Source: Stenotrophomonas rhizophila (GTDB lineage Bacteria > Pseudomonadota > Gammaproteobacteria > Xanthomonadales > Xanthomonadaceae). Taken from it: a DNA stretch of 64,000 nucleotides. Location: NCBI RefSeq assembly GCF_001704155.1, contig NZ_CP016294.1, positions 927,501 to 991,500 on the forward strand, in the 5' to 3' direction. Within the stretch, counting starts at the first letter, position 1. Each line of letters opens with the position of its first letter. A model generated the notes under the pieces. It was not told the origin of the DNA. It saw only the letters and a list, made by a program, of their open reading frames with translations, and ran no database searches. Position numbers and translations under genes: made by a program. Positions 30,030-39,542 of this stretch are shown in pieces.

Positions 30030-30986
30030 ATGCCATCCCCCAAACGATCGATCCACGTCGTGGCCGGCGTCATCACCGACGCCCGCGGCCGCATCCTGCT
30101 CAACCGCCGTACCGAGAACCGCGACATGGCCGGCCTGTGGGAATTCCCGGGCGGCAAGCGCGAAGAGGGCGAGAGCTCCGAGCAGGCGCTGGTGCGCGAA
30201 CTGCGCGAGGAGCTGGGGATCGAGGCCGAGGTCGGCGACTGGATCATGGACGTACCGCAGCTCTACCCGGACAAGCACCTGCGCCTGGAAGTGCGGCACA
30301 TCCGCAGCTGGAAGGGCTCACCTCGCGGCCGCGAAGGCCAGGCCATCACCTGGGTGGCGCCGGACAAGCTGTCGCGCTATTCGATGCCGCCGGCCGATCT
30401 GCCGGTGGTGGCCGCGCTGCGCCACCCGGACCGCTACCTGATCACCCCCGAACCGGACACCGACGAGGATGCCGCGCACCAGGACTGGTACGCACGGCTG
30501 GCGCGTGCGCTGGAGGCGGGCGTGCGCCGCGTGCAGCTGCGCACGCCAAACAGCCAGGCCCGCATCGCCTTGGCCGAACAGGCCGTGGCCCGGCACCGCG
30601 GCGGGGTGCAGTGGCTGCTGAATCGCGATATCGAACTGGCCCGCCGGCTTGGCGTGGGCGTGCACCTGGGCGGCGAGCAGTTGCTGCAGCTGGAGGCGCG
30701 GCCGTTGCCGGCCGACCAGCTGGTGGCCGCGTCCTGCCACGACCTGGCCCAGCTGCAGGCCGCGCAACGACTGGGCTGTGACTTCGCCGTGCTCGGCCCG
30801 GTCCAGGCCACCGACAGCCACCCCGGCAGCGTGCCGATGGGCTGGGACGCCTTTGAAACCCTGCGCGCACAGGTCTCGCTGCCGTTGTACGCGCTGGGCG
30901 GCCTGCACCCGGACGACATCACCCAGGCGCGCCGCCACGGCGCGCAGGGCATCGCCGCCATCCGCGCGTTGTGGCCTACAGGGTGA
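30030..30986 (+). CDS. Nudix hydrolase (MutT-like) fused to a thiamine-phosphate-synthase-like domain
   Basis: A two-domain protein of 318 residues. The N-terminal part (about 5-135) is an 8-oxo-dGTP-type Nudix hydrolase, with the Nudix box running from G41 in FPGGKREEGESSEQAL to the REL-REELGI end near 64. The C-terminal part (about 150-318) resembles ThiE, with LARALEAGVRRVQLR, FAVLGPVQATDSHPGS and LYALGGLHPDD. The ThiE motif that normally ends in T-x-T-K reads TDSH here, so thiamine phosphate synthase activity is doubtful. Such fusions are known in gammaproteobacteria. The start ATG at 30030 (MPSPKRS) matches the Nudix N-terminus. Its last 11 bases overlap the convergent gene. Confidence 0.88.
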   Translation: MPSPKRSIHVVAGVITDARGRILLNRRTENRDMAGLWEFPGGKREEGESSEQALVRELREELGIEAEVGDWIMDVPQLYPDKHLRLEVRHIRSWKGSPRGREGQAITWVAPDKLSRYSMPPADLPVVAALRHPDRYLITPEPDTDEDAAHQDWYARLARALEAGVRRVQLRTPNSQARIALAEQAVARHRGGVQWLLNRDIELARRLGVGVHLGGEQLLQLEARPLPADQLVAASCHDLAQLQAAQRLGCDFAVLGPVQATDSHPGSVPMGWDAFETLRAQVSLPLYALGGLHPDDITQARRHGAQGIAAIRALWPTG

Positions 30987-31563
30987 TCCAGAAACAGCCG
31001 TACTGACGGCGCAGTCCAAACACCGTCCGCGCCGGCGTGGCCGTCGTACCGAGTGTCTGCTCCAGCCGCAGCCCGATCGGCCGCGGCCGGCTGGCCTGCG
31101 GCGCGGCCGCTTCCACTGCCTCGACCAGGGTCGCGTTCGGGTCGACCGGCAGCGGCGTCGGCGCGGCGACCTCCGGGTATACCGGGGCGATATCCAGCAG
31201 GGGCCGCTGCACCACCGATTCCAGTCGCCCGATGATCTGGTTGGCGGCGGCATTGGAGACGTTGCCCCACAGGTAGATCGACGACAGCCGGTTGACGTCC
31301 TGCAGGCTCACCGCATCGCGGATCTGCCCGGTCAGCTCGCTCAACCGGCGCGCGCAGCCGGCGCGGTAGATGCCGGTATTGCCCACCGAATCACCACGCG
31401 GCGGCATCCGCGCCGTCGCGCCCAGCGCATCGCAGCTGCGGTCGGTGAACACCGTTTCGCCCTGTGCAGTGGTGCAACGGTTCACGCGCTGCGCCTGTGC
31501 CTGCGCCCAGGGGGCCCAGCACAGCATGCACAGCGACAGCAGCAACGGAACGACCGGTCTCAT
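30976..31563 (-). CDS. Exported DUF4124-type protein
   Basis: A 195-residue protein with a signal peptide at 1-23 (LLLSLCMLCWAPWAQAQA). After it comes a DUF4124-like segment, VNRCTTAQGETVFTDRSC, where two Cys flank the GE-x-VFTDR core. The rest, including SIYLWGNVSNAAANQIIGRLE, is of unknown function and lies in the periplasm by prediction. The 3' end overlaps the Nudix/ThiE gene by 11 bases in convergent orientation. Family assignment is moderate; no biochemical role is known to me. Confidence 0.7.
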   Translation of the reverse strand: MRPVVPLLLSLCMLCWAPWAQAQAQRVNRCTTAQGETVFTDRSCDALGATARMPPRGDSVGNTGIYRAGCARRLSELTGQIRDAVSLQDVNRLSSIYLWGNVSNAAANQIIGRLESVVQRPLLDIAPVYPEVAAPTPLPVDPNATLVEAVEAAAPQASRPRPIGLRLEQTLGTTATPARTVFGLRRQYGCFWITL

Positions 31564-31616
31564 CGCAGCAGGGTAGCGGGACGCGCGTTATCTGCAAGCA
31601 ATGGCGTGCGCGATGT

Positions 31617-32474
31617 TCAGCGGCCCAGCAGCTTCAATACCTGGGTGGTGGGCTTGGCCAGGTTGAGGGTGTAGAAATGCAGGCCCGGTGCGCCGCCGGC
31701 CACCAGCCGCTCGCACAGCTGGGCGACCACTTCGGCACCGAAGGCGCGCACCGCATCGGCGTCGTCGCCGTAGGCCTGCATGCGCTTGCCGATCCAGCGC
31801 GGGATCTCGGCACCGCACTGTTCGGAAAAGCGGCGCAGCTGGCTGAAGTTGGAGATCGGCATGATGCCCGGCACGATCGGCACCTGCACGCCCAGCTTGC
31901 GCACCGCGTCCACGAAGTGGAAATAGGCGTCGGCATTGAAGAAGTACTGGGTGATGGCCGCATCGGCACCGGCGTCGATCTTGGCCTTGAAGTACCTCAG
32001 GTCGCGCAGCGCGTCGTCCGATTGCGGGTGCGTTTCCGGGTAGGCGCCGACCTCGATGTGGAAGGCGTCGCCGTGCTCGGCGCGGATGAAGGCGATCAGT
32101 TCCGACGCGTAGCGCAGGTCGCCGGGATGGCCCATGCCCGAGGGCAGGTCGCCGCGCAGCGCCACGATCCGCCTGCAGCCGATGGCCCGGTACAGCTTGA
32201 GCAGTTCGCGGATCTCCTCGCGGCTGCCGCCCACGCAGGACAGGTGCGGCGCGGCCTCGAAGCCGTGGTGCTGCTTGAGGTGTCGCACCGTTTCGGAGGT
32301 GTAGCTCAGGGTCGAGCCGCCGGCGCCGAACGTGCAGGACACGTATTCCGGCGCGTACGCCTTGAGCTTGGCCGCGGTACGGTCAAGCTGGGCGCGCTGG
32401 TCGTCGGTCTTGGGTGGGTAGAACTCGAAGCTGAGGGCGGTCATGGGCGGCGGCGGCAGCGGATGTGGGTCCAT
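31617..32474 (-). CDS. metF: 5,10-methylenetetrahydrofolate reductase MetF
   Basis: FAD enzyme making 5-methyl-THF for methionine synthesis. The sequence shows LSFEFYPPKTDDQR at the N-terminus, CTFGAGGS, IVALRGDLPSG, ITQYFFNADAYFHF, and PGIMPISNFSQL, all standard for the MetF TIM barrel. From the ATG at 32474 it is 285 residues with an extra MDPHPLPPPP leader; an internal ATG at 32444 (MTALSFEF) gives the usual family length and may be the true start. Neither has a clear Shine-Dalgarno. It is divergent from the TIGR01777 gene, with a perfect palindrome between them. Confidence 0.95.
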   Translation of the reverse strand: MDPHPLPPPPMTALSFEFYPPKTDDQRAQLDRTAAKLKAYAPEYVSCTFGAGGSTLSYTSETVRHLKQHHGFEAAPHLSCVGGSREEIRELLKLYRAIGCRRIVALRGDLPSGMGHPGDLRYASELIAFIRAEHGDAFHIEVGAYPETHPQSDDALRDLRYFKAKIDAGADAAITQYFFNADAYFHFVDAVRKLGVQVPIVPGIMPISNFSQLRRFSEQCGAEIPRWIGKRMQAYGDDADAVRAFGAEVVAQLCERLVAGGAPGLHFYTLNLAKPTTQVLKLLGR

Positions 32475-32482
32475 CATATCGC

Positions 32483-32496
32483 TTCATCGCGATGAA
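32483..32496. promoter_or_regulatory. Perfect 14-bp palindrome between metF and the TIGR01777 gene
   Basis: TTCATCGCGATGAA is perfectly self-complementary and sits in the short divergent promoter region. TGTAAA (32497-32502) and TTTACA (32520-32525) form a second inverted repeat beside it. It looks like a repressor or activator operator; a methionine-cycle regulator is a guess from the target gene. Confidence 0.45.
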
Positions 32497-32564
32497 TGTA
32501 AAAGGTGGCGGGCGTTGCGTTTACACCCGGGCGGGTAAAGTGGCCTTCCCCAAGGAGAGCACGC

Positions 32565-33443
32565 ATGGACATCCTGATCACCGGCGGCACCGGCTTCATC
32601 GGCCAGCGCCTGTGCCAGCGGCTGCTGGCGGCCGGGCACCGGGTCACGGTGCTGACCCGCAGCCCGGGTCGGCCCGGCCAAGCCGGGGTGCAGTACGTCG
32701 GTGCACTGGGCGATGTGGGCCCGGTCCATGCGGTGGTGAACCTGGCGGGTGAACCGCTGGTGGAAGGCCGCTGGAACGCGGCGCGCAAGCAGGCCATGCT
32801 CGAGTCACGCATCGGCACCACCCGGGCCCTGCTGGACTGGATGCGCGGGTTGCCGACCCGCCCGCAGGTGCTGGTGTCCGGCTCGGCGATCGGCTACTAC
32901 GGGCCGCGTGATGCCACCCCGCTGGATGAAGCGGCCTCGCCGGGGCATGACTTCGCCGCCATGCTGTGCCGGCGGTGGGAGGCCGAGGCACTGAAGGCCG
33001 AAGACCTGGGCGTGCGCACCTGCCTGCTGCGCACCGGCATTGTGCTCGACCGCGAGGGCGGTGCGCTGGCGCGCATGCTGCCGCCGTTCCGGATCGGCGC
33101 GGGTGGGCCGATGGGCGATGGCATGCAGTGGATGAGCTGGATCCATCGCGACGACCTGGTGGGGCTGATCCTGTGGCTGCTGGCCGATCCCGAAACACGT
33201 GGCGCCTGCAACGGCACCGCGCCGGCGGCGGTCACCAATGCGGAATTCGTCCGCACCCTGGCGCATGTGCTGAAGCGGCCAGCGTGGGTGCGGACGCCGG
33301 CATTCGCATTGAAACTGGCCTTCGGCGAGATGGCGGGCCTGCTGCTGACCGGGCAGAACGTGGTGCCGGCGCGCGCGCTGCAGGAAGGCTACCGGTTCCG
33401 GTACCCGACACTGGAAGCGGCCCTGCGCGCGATCCTCGGCTGA
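32565..33443 (+). CDS. TIGR01777 family NAD(P)-binding epimerase-like protein
   Basis: Short-chain dehydrogenase/epimerase-fold protein of 292 residues, related to E. coli YfcH; the substrate is unknown. The dinucleotide loop is ITGGTGFIGQRL (GGTGFIG at 7-13), followed by AVVNLAGEPL, the family tract SGSAIGYYGPR near 106, SWIHRDDLVG near 190, and the C-terminal GQNVVPARALQEGYRFRYP. The start ATG has a strong CAAGGAG eight bases upstream. Confidence 0.9.
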   Translation: MDILITGGTGFIGQRLCQRLLAAGHRVTVLTRSPGRPGQAGVQYVGALGDVGPVHAVVNLAGEPLVEGRWNAARKQAMLESRIGTTRALLDWMRGLPTRPQVLVSGSAIGYYGPRDATPLDEAASPGHDFAAMLCRRWEAEALKAEDLGVRTCLLRTGIVLDREGGALARMLPPFRIGAGGPMGDGMQWMSWIHRDDLVGLILWLLADPETRGACNGTAPAAVTNAEFVRTLAHVLKRPAWVRTPAFALKLAFGEMAGLLLTGQNVVPARALQEGYRFRYPTLEAALRAILG

Positions 33444-33483
33444 GGGCGGTTACCCTGTGCGCCTGTCTCCAGCTGCGTACGCC

Positions 33484-34041
33484 ATGTCGATTGTCCTTAC
33501 CGAATTCGCCCGCCCCCGTCTGTTCCCGCGCGTGCCCCGTGGCAACACCATCCAGGACTGCACCGCCGAGCAGTTCCAGGCGCACCTCAACGCGCACGCG
33601 CCGTTCAAGGTGCTCGATGGCTACGCGCCGTTCTGCAAGCTGTTCGTGTATGAGAACTGGACGTCCACGCGCTGCCTGACCGTGCCGGTCACCGATGCCA
33701 ACCGCCACCAGCTGCGCAGCGCCTATGAGGCGCGCAACCGCGACGAACTGCCGGTGCTGGTGCGCTGGTTCGAGGGCGTGCAGTCGCCGCGCGCGAACTA
33801 CCTGGTGGTCATCCTGTACAGCGCCGAACAACTGGCGAAGGAAGGCTCGCCGATCGAAGCGGACTGGGGCATCGTCGGCTGCATCTACACCGCCGAACCG
33901 GAAGAAGTGCCGATGGCGCCCATCACCATGATGCGCAATGCGCTGGGGGTGGAAGAGGGCGGCTCCGGTGTGCCGCTGGATCGTGAGGCTTACAAGCGCG
34001 CCGTGGCGTACTGGGAAAGCCACGCGAACTGGCGGCCGTAA
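33484..34041 (+). CDS. DUF3228 family protein
   Basis: A 185-residue soluble protein with no signal peptide or membrane span. Segments such as CTAEQFQAHLNAH, GYAPFCKLFVYENWTSTR and MAPITMMRNALGVEEGGSG agree with DUF3228, a family without known function. It follows the TIGR01777 gene by 40 bases and may share its transcript. Its TAA stop lies in one arm of the palindrome shared with the convergent ybaK. Confidence 0.75.
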   Translation: MSIVLTEFARPRLFPRVPRGNTIQDCTAEQFQAHLNAHAPFKVLDGYAPFCKLFVYENWTSTRCLTVPVTDANRHQLRSAYEARNRDELPVLVRWFEGVQSPRANYLVVILYSAEQLAKEGSPIEADWGIVGCIYTAEPEEVPMAPITMMRNALGVEEGGSGVPLDREAYKRAVAYWESHANWRP

Positions 34042-34052
34042 GGTTACGGCCG
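34033..34052. terminator. Palindrome containing both stop codons of a convergent pair
   Basis: CGGCCGTAA-gg-TTACGGCCG is perfectly symmetric. The DUF3228 TAA is at 34039-34041, and the ybaK stop, TTA on the plus strand, is at 34044-34046. The two-base loop is too tight for an ordinary RNA hairpin, which would open to four bases. A role in termination in both directions is possible; no T-run is present. Confidence 0.45.
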
Positions 34053-34520
34053 ACCGATACCCGCCATTTCTGCTTCGGTCAGCGCGACCAGATCGGCCGG
34101 CGCCAACGCCACCTCGAGCCCGCGTCGGCCGGCGCTGACGTGCATCACCGGCAGCGCCTGCGCGCTGGCATCGATGAAGGTGCGGTGCTTCTTCTTCTGG
34201 CCCAGCGGACTGATTCCGCCGACCAGGTAGCCGGTGGCGCGCTGTGCCGCGTCCACCGCCGCCATCTCGCACTTTCTACAGCCCGCCGCCTCGGCCAGCG
34301 CCTTCAGGTCCAGCGTGCCGCTGACCGGCACGATCGCCACCAGCAGCTCGTGCTTTTCGGTTCTGGCCAGCAGGGTCTTGAACACCAGTGCGGGGTCCAG
34401 CCCCAGCTGCTCCGCCGCTTCGCCGCCATAGGAGGCGGCGTTGGCATCATGGTGGTAGGCAAGCACGCGGTGGGCGATACCGTGCTTCTTGAGCAGATTG
34501 ATGGCCGGGGTCATGGTCAT
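34044..34520 (-). CDS. ybaK: Cys-tRNA(Pro)/Cys-tRNA(Cys) deacylase YbaK
   Basis: Trans-editing enzyme of the INS/YbaK superfamily that hydrolyses mischarged Cys-tRNA(Pro). The 158 residues show LGLDPALVFKTLLAR with the conserved Lys, VPVSGTLDLKALAEAAGCRKCEMA, and YLVGGISPLGQKKKHRTFID, a family hallmark. Two adjacent start codons (34520 and 34514) are possible. Only two bases separate its stop from that of the convergent DUF3228 gene. Confidence 0.92.
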   Translation of the reverse strand: MTMTPAINLLKKHGIAHRVLAYHHDANAASYGGEAAEQLGLDPALVFKTLLARTEKHELLVAIVPVSGTLDLKALAEAAGCRKCEMAAVDAAQRATGYLVGGISPLGQKKKHRTFIDASAQALPVMHVSAGRRGLEVALAPADLVALTEAEMAGIGRP

Positions 34521-34654
34521 GCAGCTGGCGTGGTCGCACTACCTTAGCGTGGGCGCGACCGCAGAATCTTGACCCGGACTATCGGGGGCGGTTCCAGGTA
34601 GGGGTCTATCCCGCTGCTGCCGGCACTGGGGCCGCCAGCAGCAGGAATGCAACC

Positions 34655-35182
34655 TCAACCCATGGGCGCGCAATCGACATGGTCGACCTTCCCGGCCCCG
34701 TACTTCGCTTCCGCCTTGGTTTTTGCCAAGCCATCGGCCACGTCACCGTTGCTGGCAGCGACCTGGAAGTAACCCTCCGCCTCGCCCTTGAGCACATTGC
34801 CATCCGCATCGTGCACGGCACACCGGTAGTCCTTGGTTGCACCTGTCGCTGGGGCAGATGGAGCCGTTGGCGTCGGATCGGTTGTCGTGGCCGGTGCCGA
34901 CGTTGCCGTGCTCGATGCCCCTGCCACCGCATCGCATTGGGCCTTGGTCAGCGTGACGCTGTTCTTCTTGTAGCGCGTGGCGGCAGCCAGCGCACCGGCC
35001 TCCGCTGCTTTCAGGTCGGCCGCCTTGATGGCGTATTTCCCGTCCGCGTTGGAGCTCGCTTCCGGCGTTTTGCCATCTGCACCGGAAAACACCATGCACC
35101 GATAGTCGGCGGCGTGGACGGGGGACATGCAAGCGGCACCGCACAGCACCAGCAGTGCGGGAACTAGGAACTTGATATTCAT
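34655..35182 (-). CDS. Small secreted protein with an internal duplication
   Basis: A 175-residue protein I cannot assign to a family. It has a signal peptide at 1-24 (LVPALLVLCGAACMSPVHA) and two related modules: one starting DYRCMVFSGADGK near 26 and one starting DYRCAVHDADGN near 123, each ending with an alternating KA-rich stretch and a Cys. They are joined by a Ser/Thr/Pro/Ala linker (about 88-118). Each module has one Cys near its start and one near its end, suggesting a disulfide per module. The start ATG has GGAGA nine bases upstream. Its periplasmic role is unknown. Confidence 0.75.
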   Translation of the reverse strand: MNIKFLVPALLVLCGAACMSPVHAADYRCMVFSGADGKTPEASSNADGKYAIKAADLKAAEAGALAAATRYKKNSVTLTKAQCDAVAGASSTATSAPATTTDPTPTAPSAPATGATKDYRCAVHDADGNVLKGEAEGYFQVAASNGDVADGLAKTKAEAKYGAGKVDHVDCAPMG

Positions 35183-35256
35183 GGAAATCTCCGGAATGCA
35201 CCCAGATATTCCCCCGCGCGCTGATGATCCCGGCGCGGATGTGAAGCTCGCATGAC

Positions 35257-35282
35257 GAAAACGGGCGCCCGAAGGCGCCCGT
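35257..35282 (-). terminator. Intrinsic terminator of ahcY
   Basis: On the minus strand ACGGGCGCC-ttcg-GGCGCCCGT is followed by TTTTCGTC. The stem is 9 bp with a UUCG-type tetraloop. It lies 41 bases after the ahcY stop. Confidence 0.8.
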
Positions 35283-35290
35283 GGTATCCG

Positions 35291-35313
35291 GTAGTGCCGA
35301 CTGTCAGTCGGCA
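35291..35313 (+). repeat. GTAG-signature palindrome
   Basis: GTAG is followed by TGCCGACT-gtc-AGTCGGCA, between the ahcY stop and its terminator. It is therefore transcribed in the ahcY 3' untranslated region. Confidence 0.7.
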
Positions 35314-35322
35314 ACCGTCCGA

Positions 35323-36768
<1,446 letters not shown>

Positions 36769-36802
36769 GCAAAAGCTCCGGTAATGGACGAATGGCTCGT
36801 CT

Positions 36803-36890
36803 TCGCCGGGCGCCGTTGGAACCAGCCCTGCCACCGAGCCTGGCCGTGCGGAACAGGTCCGGCAGCGGTCGCAGCGCCCCTCGGTGGAGG
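36803..36890 (-). ncRNA. SAH riboswitch in the ahcY leader
   Basis: Reading the minus strand, the order CCACCGAG, GGGCGCTGCGACCG, CCAGGCTCGGTGG and CAACGGCGCCC matches the SAH riboswitch consensus. P1 forms between CCACCGAG and CTCGGTGG (plus 36880-36887 and 36831-36838). The pseudoknot forms between GGGCGC and GCGCCC (36874-36879 and 36809-36814). The aptamer begins a few bases after the expected start from the TATAAT at 36899-36904 and ends about 25 bases before the ahcY Shine-Dalgarno. Known SAH riboswitches switch ahcY on when SAH is high. Confidence 0.92.
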
Positions 36891-36898
36891 GGATGCCC

Positions 36899-36904
36899 AT
36901 TATA
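36899..36904 (-). promoter_or_regulatory. ahcY promoter -10 element
   Basis: A perfect TATAAT on the minus strand, about eight bases upstream of the first base of the SAH aptamer. No good -35 is visible at 16-18 bases. Confidence 0.7.
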
Positions 36905-37014
36905 TCCCGGCGCACCGCCCGGGCATGAATCGGCGTACGCCCCCAACCATCGGCAGGGGGGCAAATCGCGCCCCGCTGTTAAGGTCCAAGGTTTGCACAG
37001 GATGGGGTGGGAAG

Positions 37015-39537
37015 ATGACAGGCACTGACCGTACGCGCCGCGCGCGCTGGAGCAGCCGGCTGATGGTGGGCATGGCACTGCTGGCGGTGGCGCCGCTGGC
37101 GCTGGCGGCAACGCCCACGGCCGGCAAAAAGGCGCCCCAGGCCACTGCGGCCCCGGCCGGGCAGGGTTACCAGCTGCCGTCGGCGGCGCTGCAGGCGGTG
37201 GCCAACGCCCCGCGGGCGCCCACCCTCAGCCTGTCGCCGCGCCGCGATATCGCCGCCCTGCTGCAGACCCCGCCGCTGCCTTCGATCAACGAGGTGGCCC
37301 AGCCCGAGCTGAAGCTGGCCGGCGTGCGGATCAACCCGGCCACGTATTCGGCCAGCACCTTCACCTTCGCCGACAAGCTGTGGCTGATGAACATCGCCGA
37401 CGGCAAGGAGCGCCAGGTCACCGGCCTGCCGCAGCCGCTGTCGGTGGCCTCGCTGGCATGGTCGCCGGACCAGCAGTACCTGGCCTTCAACCAGGTGCAT
37501 GCCGCCAGCGGTGCCAATGAGCTGTGGATCATCGACGTGGCCAGCGGCACGGCGCGCCGCCTGCTGGCCGATCTCAACACCGTGTTCGGCAGCGGCTACG
37601 ACTGGCTGCCCGACAGCCGCGGGCTGGTGGTCACCCAGCAGGTCAAGGGCCAGGGCCCGGCGCCCGCCGCCGGTGGCATCCCGACCGGCCCGGCGATCCA
37701 GCAGACCCAGGCCGACGCCGGCGTGCGTGCGATCCGCACCTACCAGGACCTGCTCAGCAACGAAGCCGATGCGCGCCTGTTCGATCATTACGCCAGCTCG
37801 CAGCCGGTCCGCGTGGCGCTCAATGGCGTGACCGCGCCGCTGTCCAGCGCCGGCGTCTACCTGGACGTCAGCATCTCGCCCGACGGCCAGCATGTGCTGG
37901 CCCAGCGCGTGCAGCGTCCGTATTCCTACCTGGTGCCGGCCGATGATTTCCCGCGCCGCATCGAAGTGCTGTCCGCCGCCGATGGCCGGCTGCAGCACAC
38001 CGTGGCCACCCTGCCGCTGGTGGAGGGCCTGCCCACCGGCAACGACGCGGTGCCGACCGGGGTGCGCGAGGTGAGTTGGCGCGCCGATGCGCCGGCCACG
38101 CTGGTCTGGGCTGAAGCGCAGGACGGCGGCGATCCGGCCCGCGATTCCAAGGTGCGCGATGCGGTGCTGATGCAGGCCGCGCCGTTCGAGGCGCCGCCAG
38201 TGACGCTGGCGCAGCTGGGCAGCCGCTATGCCGGTATCCAGTGGGGCCGGGGCGACCTGGCGCTGCTCAACGAGTCGTGGTGGAAATCGCGCGTGGTCAA
38301 GCAGTGGCGAATCGCGCCGGACCAGCTCGACCAGGCCCCGCAGCTGCTGTCCGAGCGTTCATCGCAGGACCGCTACAACGATCCCGGCAAGCCGGCGCTG
38401 GTGCGCGATGTGAACGGGCGTTCGCGCCTGCAGATCACCGCCGATGGGCGCGGCATCTTCCTGATCGGCCAGGGTGCTTCGCCGGAAGGCGACCGACCGT
38501 TCGTGGACCGCTTCGACCTCGAGAGCCGCACCGCCACCCGTCTGTTCCATTCGCAGGCGCCGACCTATTCGCTGCCGCAGGCACTGCTCGACCAGGAAGG
38601 CACCTCGGTGCTGCTCACCCGCGAGTCGCCCGATACGCCGGCCAACTACTTCGTACAGTCGCTGGCCGATGCCACCGCCGCGCCGCGCGCGCTGACCCGT
38701 TTCGAGCATCCGCTGCCGCAGCTGCGCGGGGTGAGCAAGGAACAGATCCGCTACAAGCGCAACGACGGTGTCGACCTGACCGCGACGCTGATGCTGCCGC
38801 CGGGCTACAACGCCAGGAAGGACGGCCCGTTGCCGATGCTGATGTGGGCCTACCCGGGTGAGTTCAAGACCGCTGCGGCGGCCAGCCAGGTGACCGATTC
38901 GCCCTATCGTTTCAACGCCATCGGTTATTGGGGCCCGCAGGCGTTTTTGGCCAAGGGCTATGCGGTGCTGGTGAGTCCGTCGATGCCGATCATCGGCGAA
39001 GGCGACAAGGAACCCAATGATACCTACCTGCCCCAGCTGGTGGCCAACGCCGAAGCGGCGGTGGATGAAGTGGTGCGGCGAGGGGTGACCGACCGCGAGC
39101 ACATCGCCATTGGCGGGCATTCGTACGGGGCGTTCATGACCGCGAACCTGCTGGCGCATACGCGGCTGTTCAAGGCCGGTATCGCGCGCAGCGGTGCGTA
39201 CAACCGCACGCTCACCCCGTTCGGGTTCCAGGCCGAGGAGCGCAACTTCTGGCAGGCGCAGGACGTGTACCTGAAGATGTCGCCGTTCAACTTCGCCGAC
39301 AGGATCAAGGATCCGATCCTCTTCATCCATGGCGGGGACGACAACAATTCCGGTACGTTCCCGATCCAGAGCGAGCGCATGTTCGCGGCGGTGAAGGGGC
39401 TGGGCGGTACGGCGCGGCTGGTGATGCTGCCCAACGAGTCGCACCATTACCGCGCGCGTGAGTCGCTGATGACCATGCTGGCGGAAAGCGAGCGGTGGTT
39501 GGAGCAGACCATCGGGCCGGGCATGAAGATCAAATGA
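37015..39537 (+). CDS. Exported S9 family (prolyl oligopeptidase-like) serine peptidase
   Basis: Secreted peptidase of 840 residues with a signal peptide at 1-31 (MVGMALLAVAPLALA), an N-terminal beta-propeller region with WSPDQQYLAF and SPDGQHVLAQ blades, and a C-terminal alpha/beta hydrolase domain. The catalytic triad fits S703 in GGHSYGAF, D776 in IHGGDDNN, and H810 in NESHHYRARES. The pattern around YPGEFK and GEGDKEPNDTY resembles the glutamyl-endopeptidase branch of S9 (plant CGEP type) more than dipeptidyl peptidases. It is divergent from ahcY and 124 bases upstream of ppc. Confidence 0.9.
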   Translation: MTGTDRTRRARWSSRLMVGMALLAVAPLALAATPTAGKKAPQATAAPAGQGYQLPSAALQAVANAPRAPTLSLSPRRDIAALLQTPPLPSINEVAQPELKLAGVRINPATYSASTFTFADKLWLMNIADGKERQVTGLPQPLSVASLAWSPDQQYLAFNQVHAASGANELWIIDVASGTARRLLADLNTVFGSGYDWLPDSRGLVVTQQVKGQGPAPAAGGIPTGPAIQQTQADAGVRAIRTYQDLLSNEADARLFDHYASSQPVRVALNGVTAPLSSAGVYLDVSISPDGQHVLAQRVQRPYSYLVPADDFPRRIEVLSAADGRLQHTVATLPLVEGLPTGNDAVPTGVREVSWRADAPATLVWAEAQDGGDPARDSKVRDAVLMQAAPFEAPPVTLAQLGSRYAGIQWGRGDLALLNESWWKSRVVKQWRIAPDQLDQAPQLLSERSSQDRYNDPGKPALVRDVNGRSRLQITADGRGIFLIGQGASPEGDRPFVDRFDLESRTATRLFHSQAPTYSLPQALLDQEGTSVLLTRESPDTPANYFVQSLADATAAPRALTRFEHPLPQLRGVSKEQIRYKRNDGVDLTATLMLPPGYNARKDGPLPMLMWAYPGEFKTAAAASQVTDSPYRFNAIGYWGPQAFLAKGYAVLVSPSMPIIGEGDKEPNDTYLPQLVANAEAAVDEVVRRGVTDREHIAIGGHSYGAFMTANLLAHTRLFKAGIARSGAYNRTLTPFGFQAEERNFWQAQDVYLKMSPFNFADRIKDPILFIHGGDDNNSGTFPIQSERMFAAVKGLGGTARLVMLPNESHHYRARESLMTMLAESERWLEQTIGPGMKIK

Positions 39538-39542
39538 TGCCG

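Noticed and set aside
25681-30036. A very long open frame (about 1,450 codons) on the minus strand opposite secA's end and the autotransporter
   Set aside because: It is a shadow of the G+C-rich codon bias of the real plus-strand genes: low-complexity Gly/Ala/Arg/His composition, no domain, and it crosses a strong terminator.
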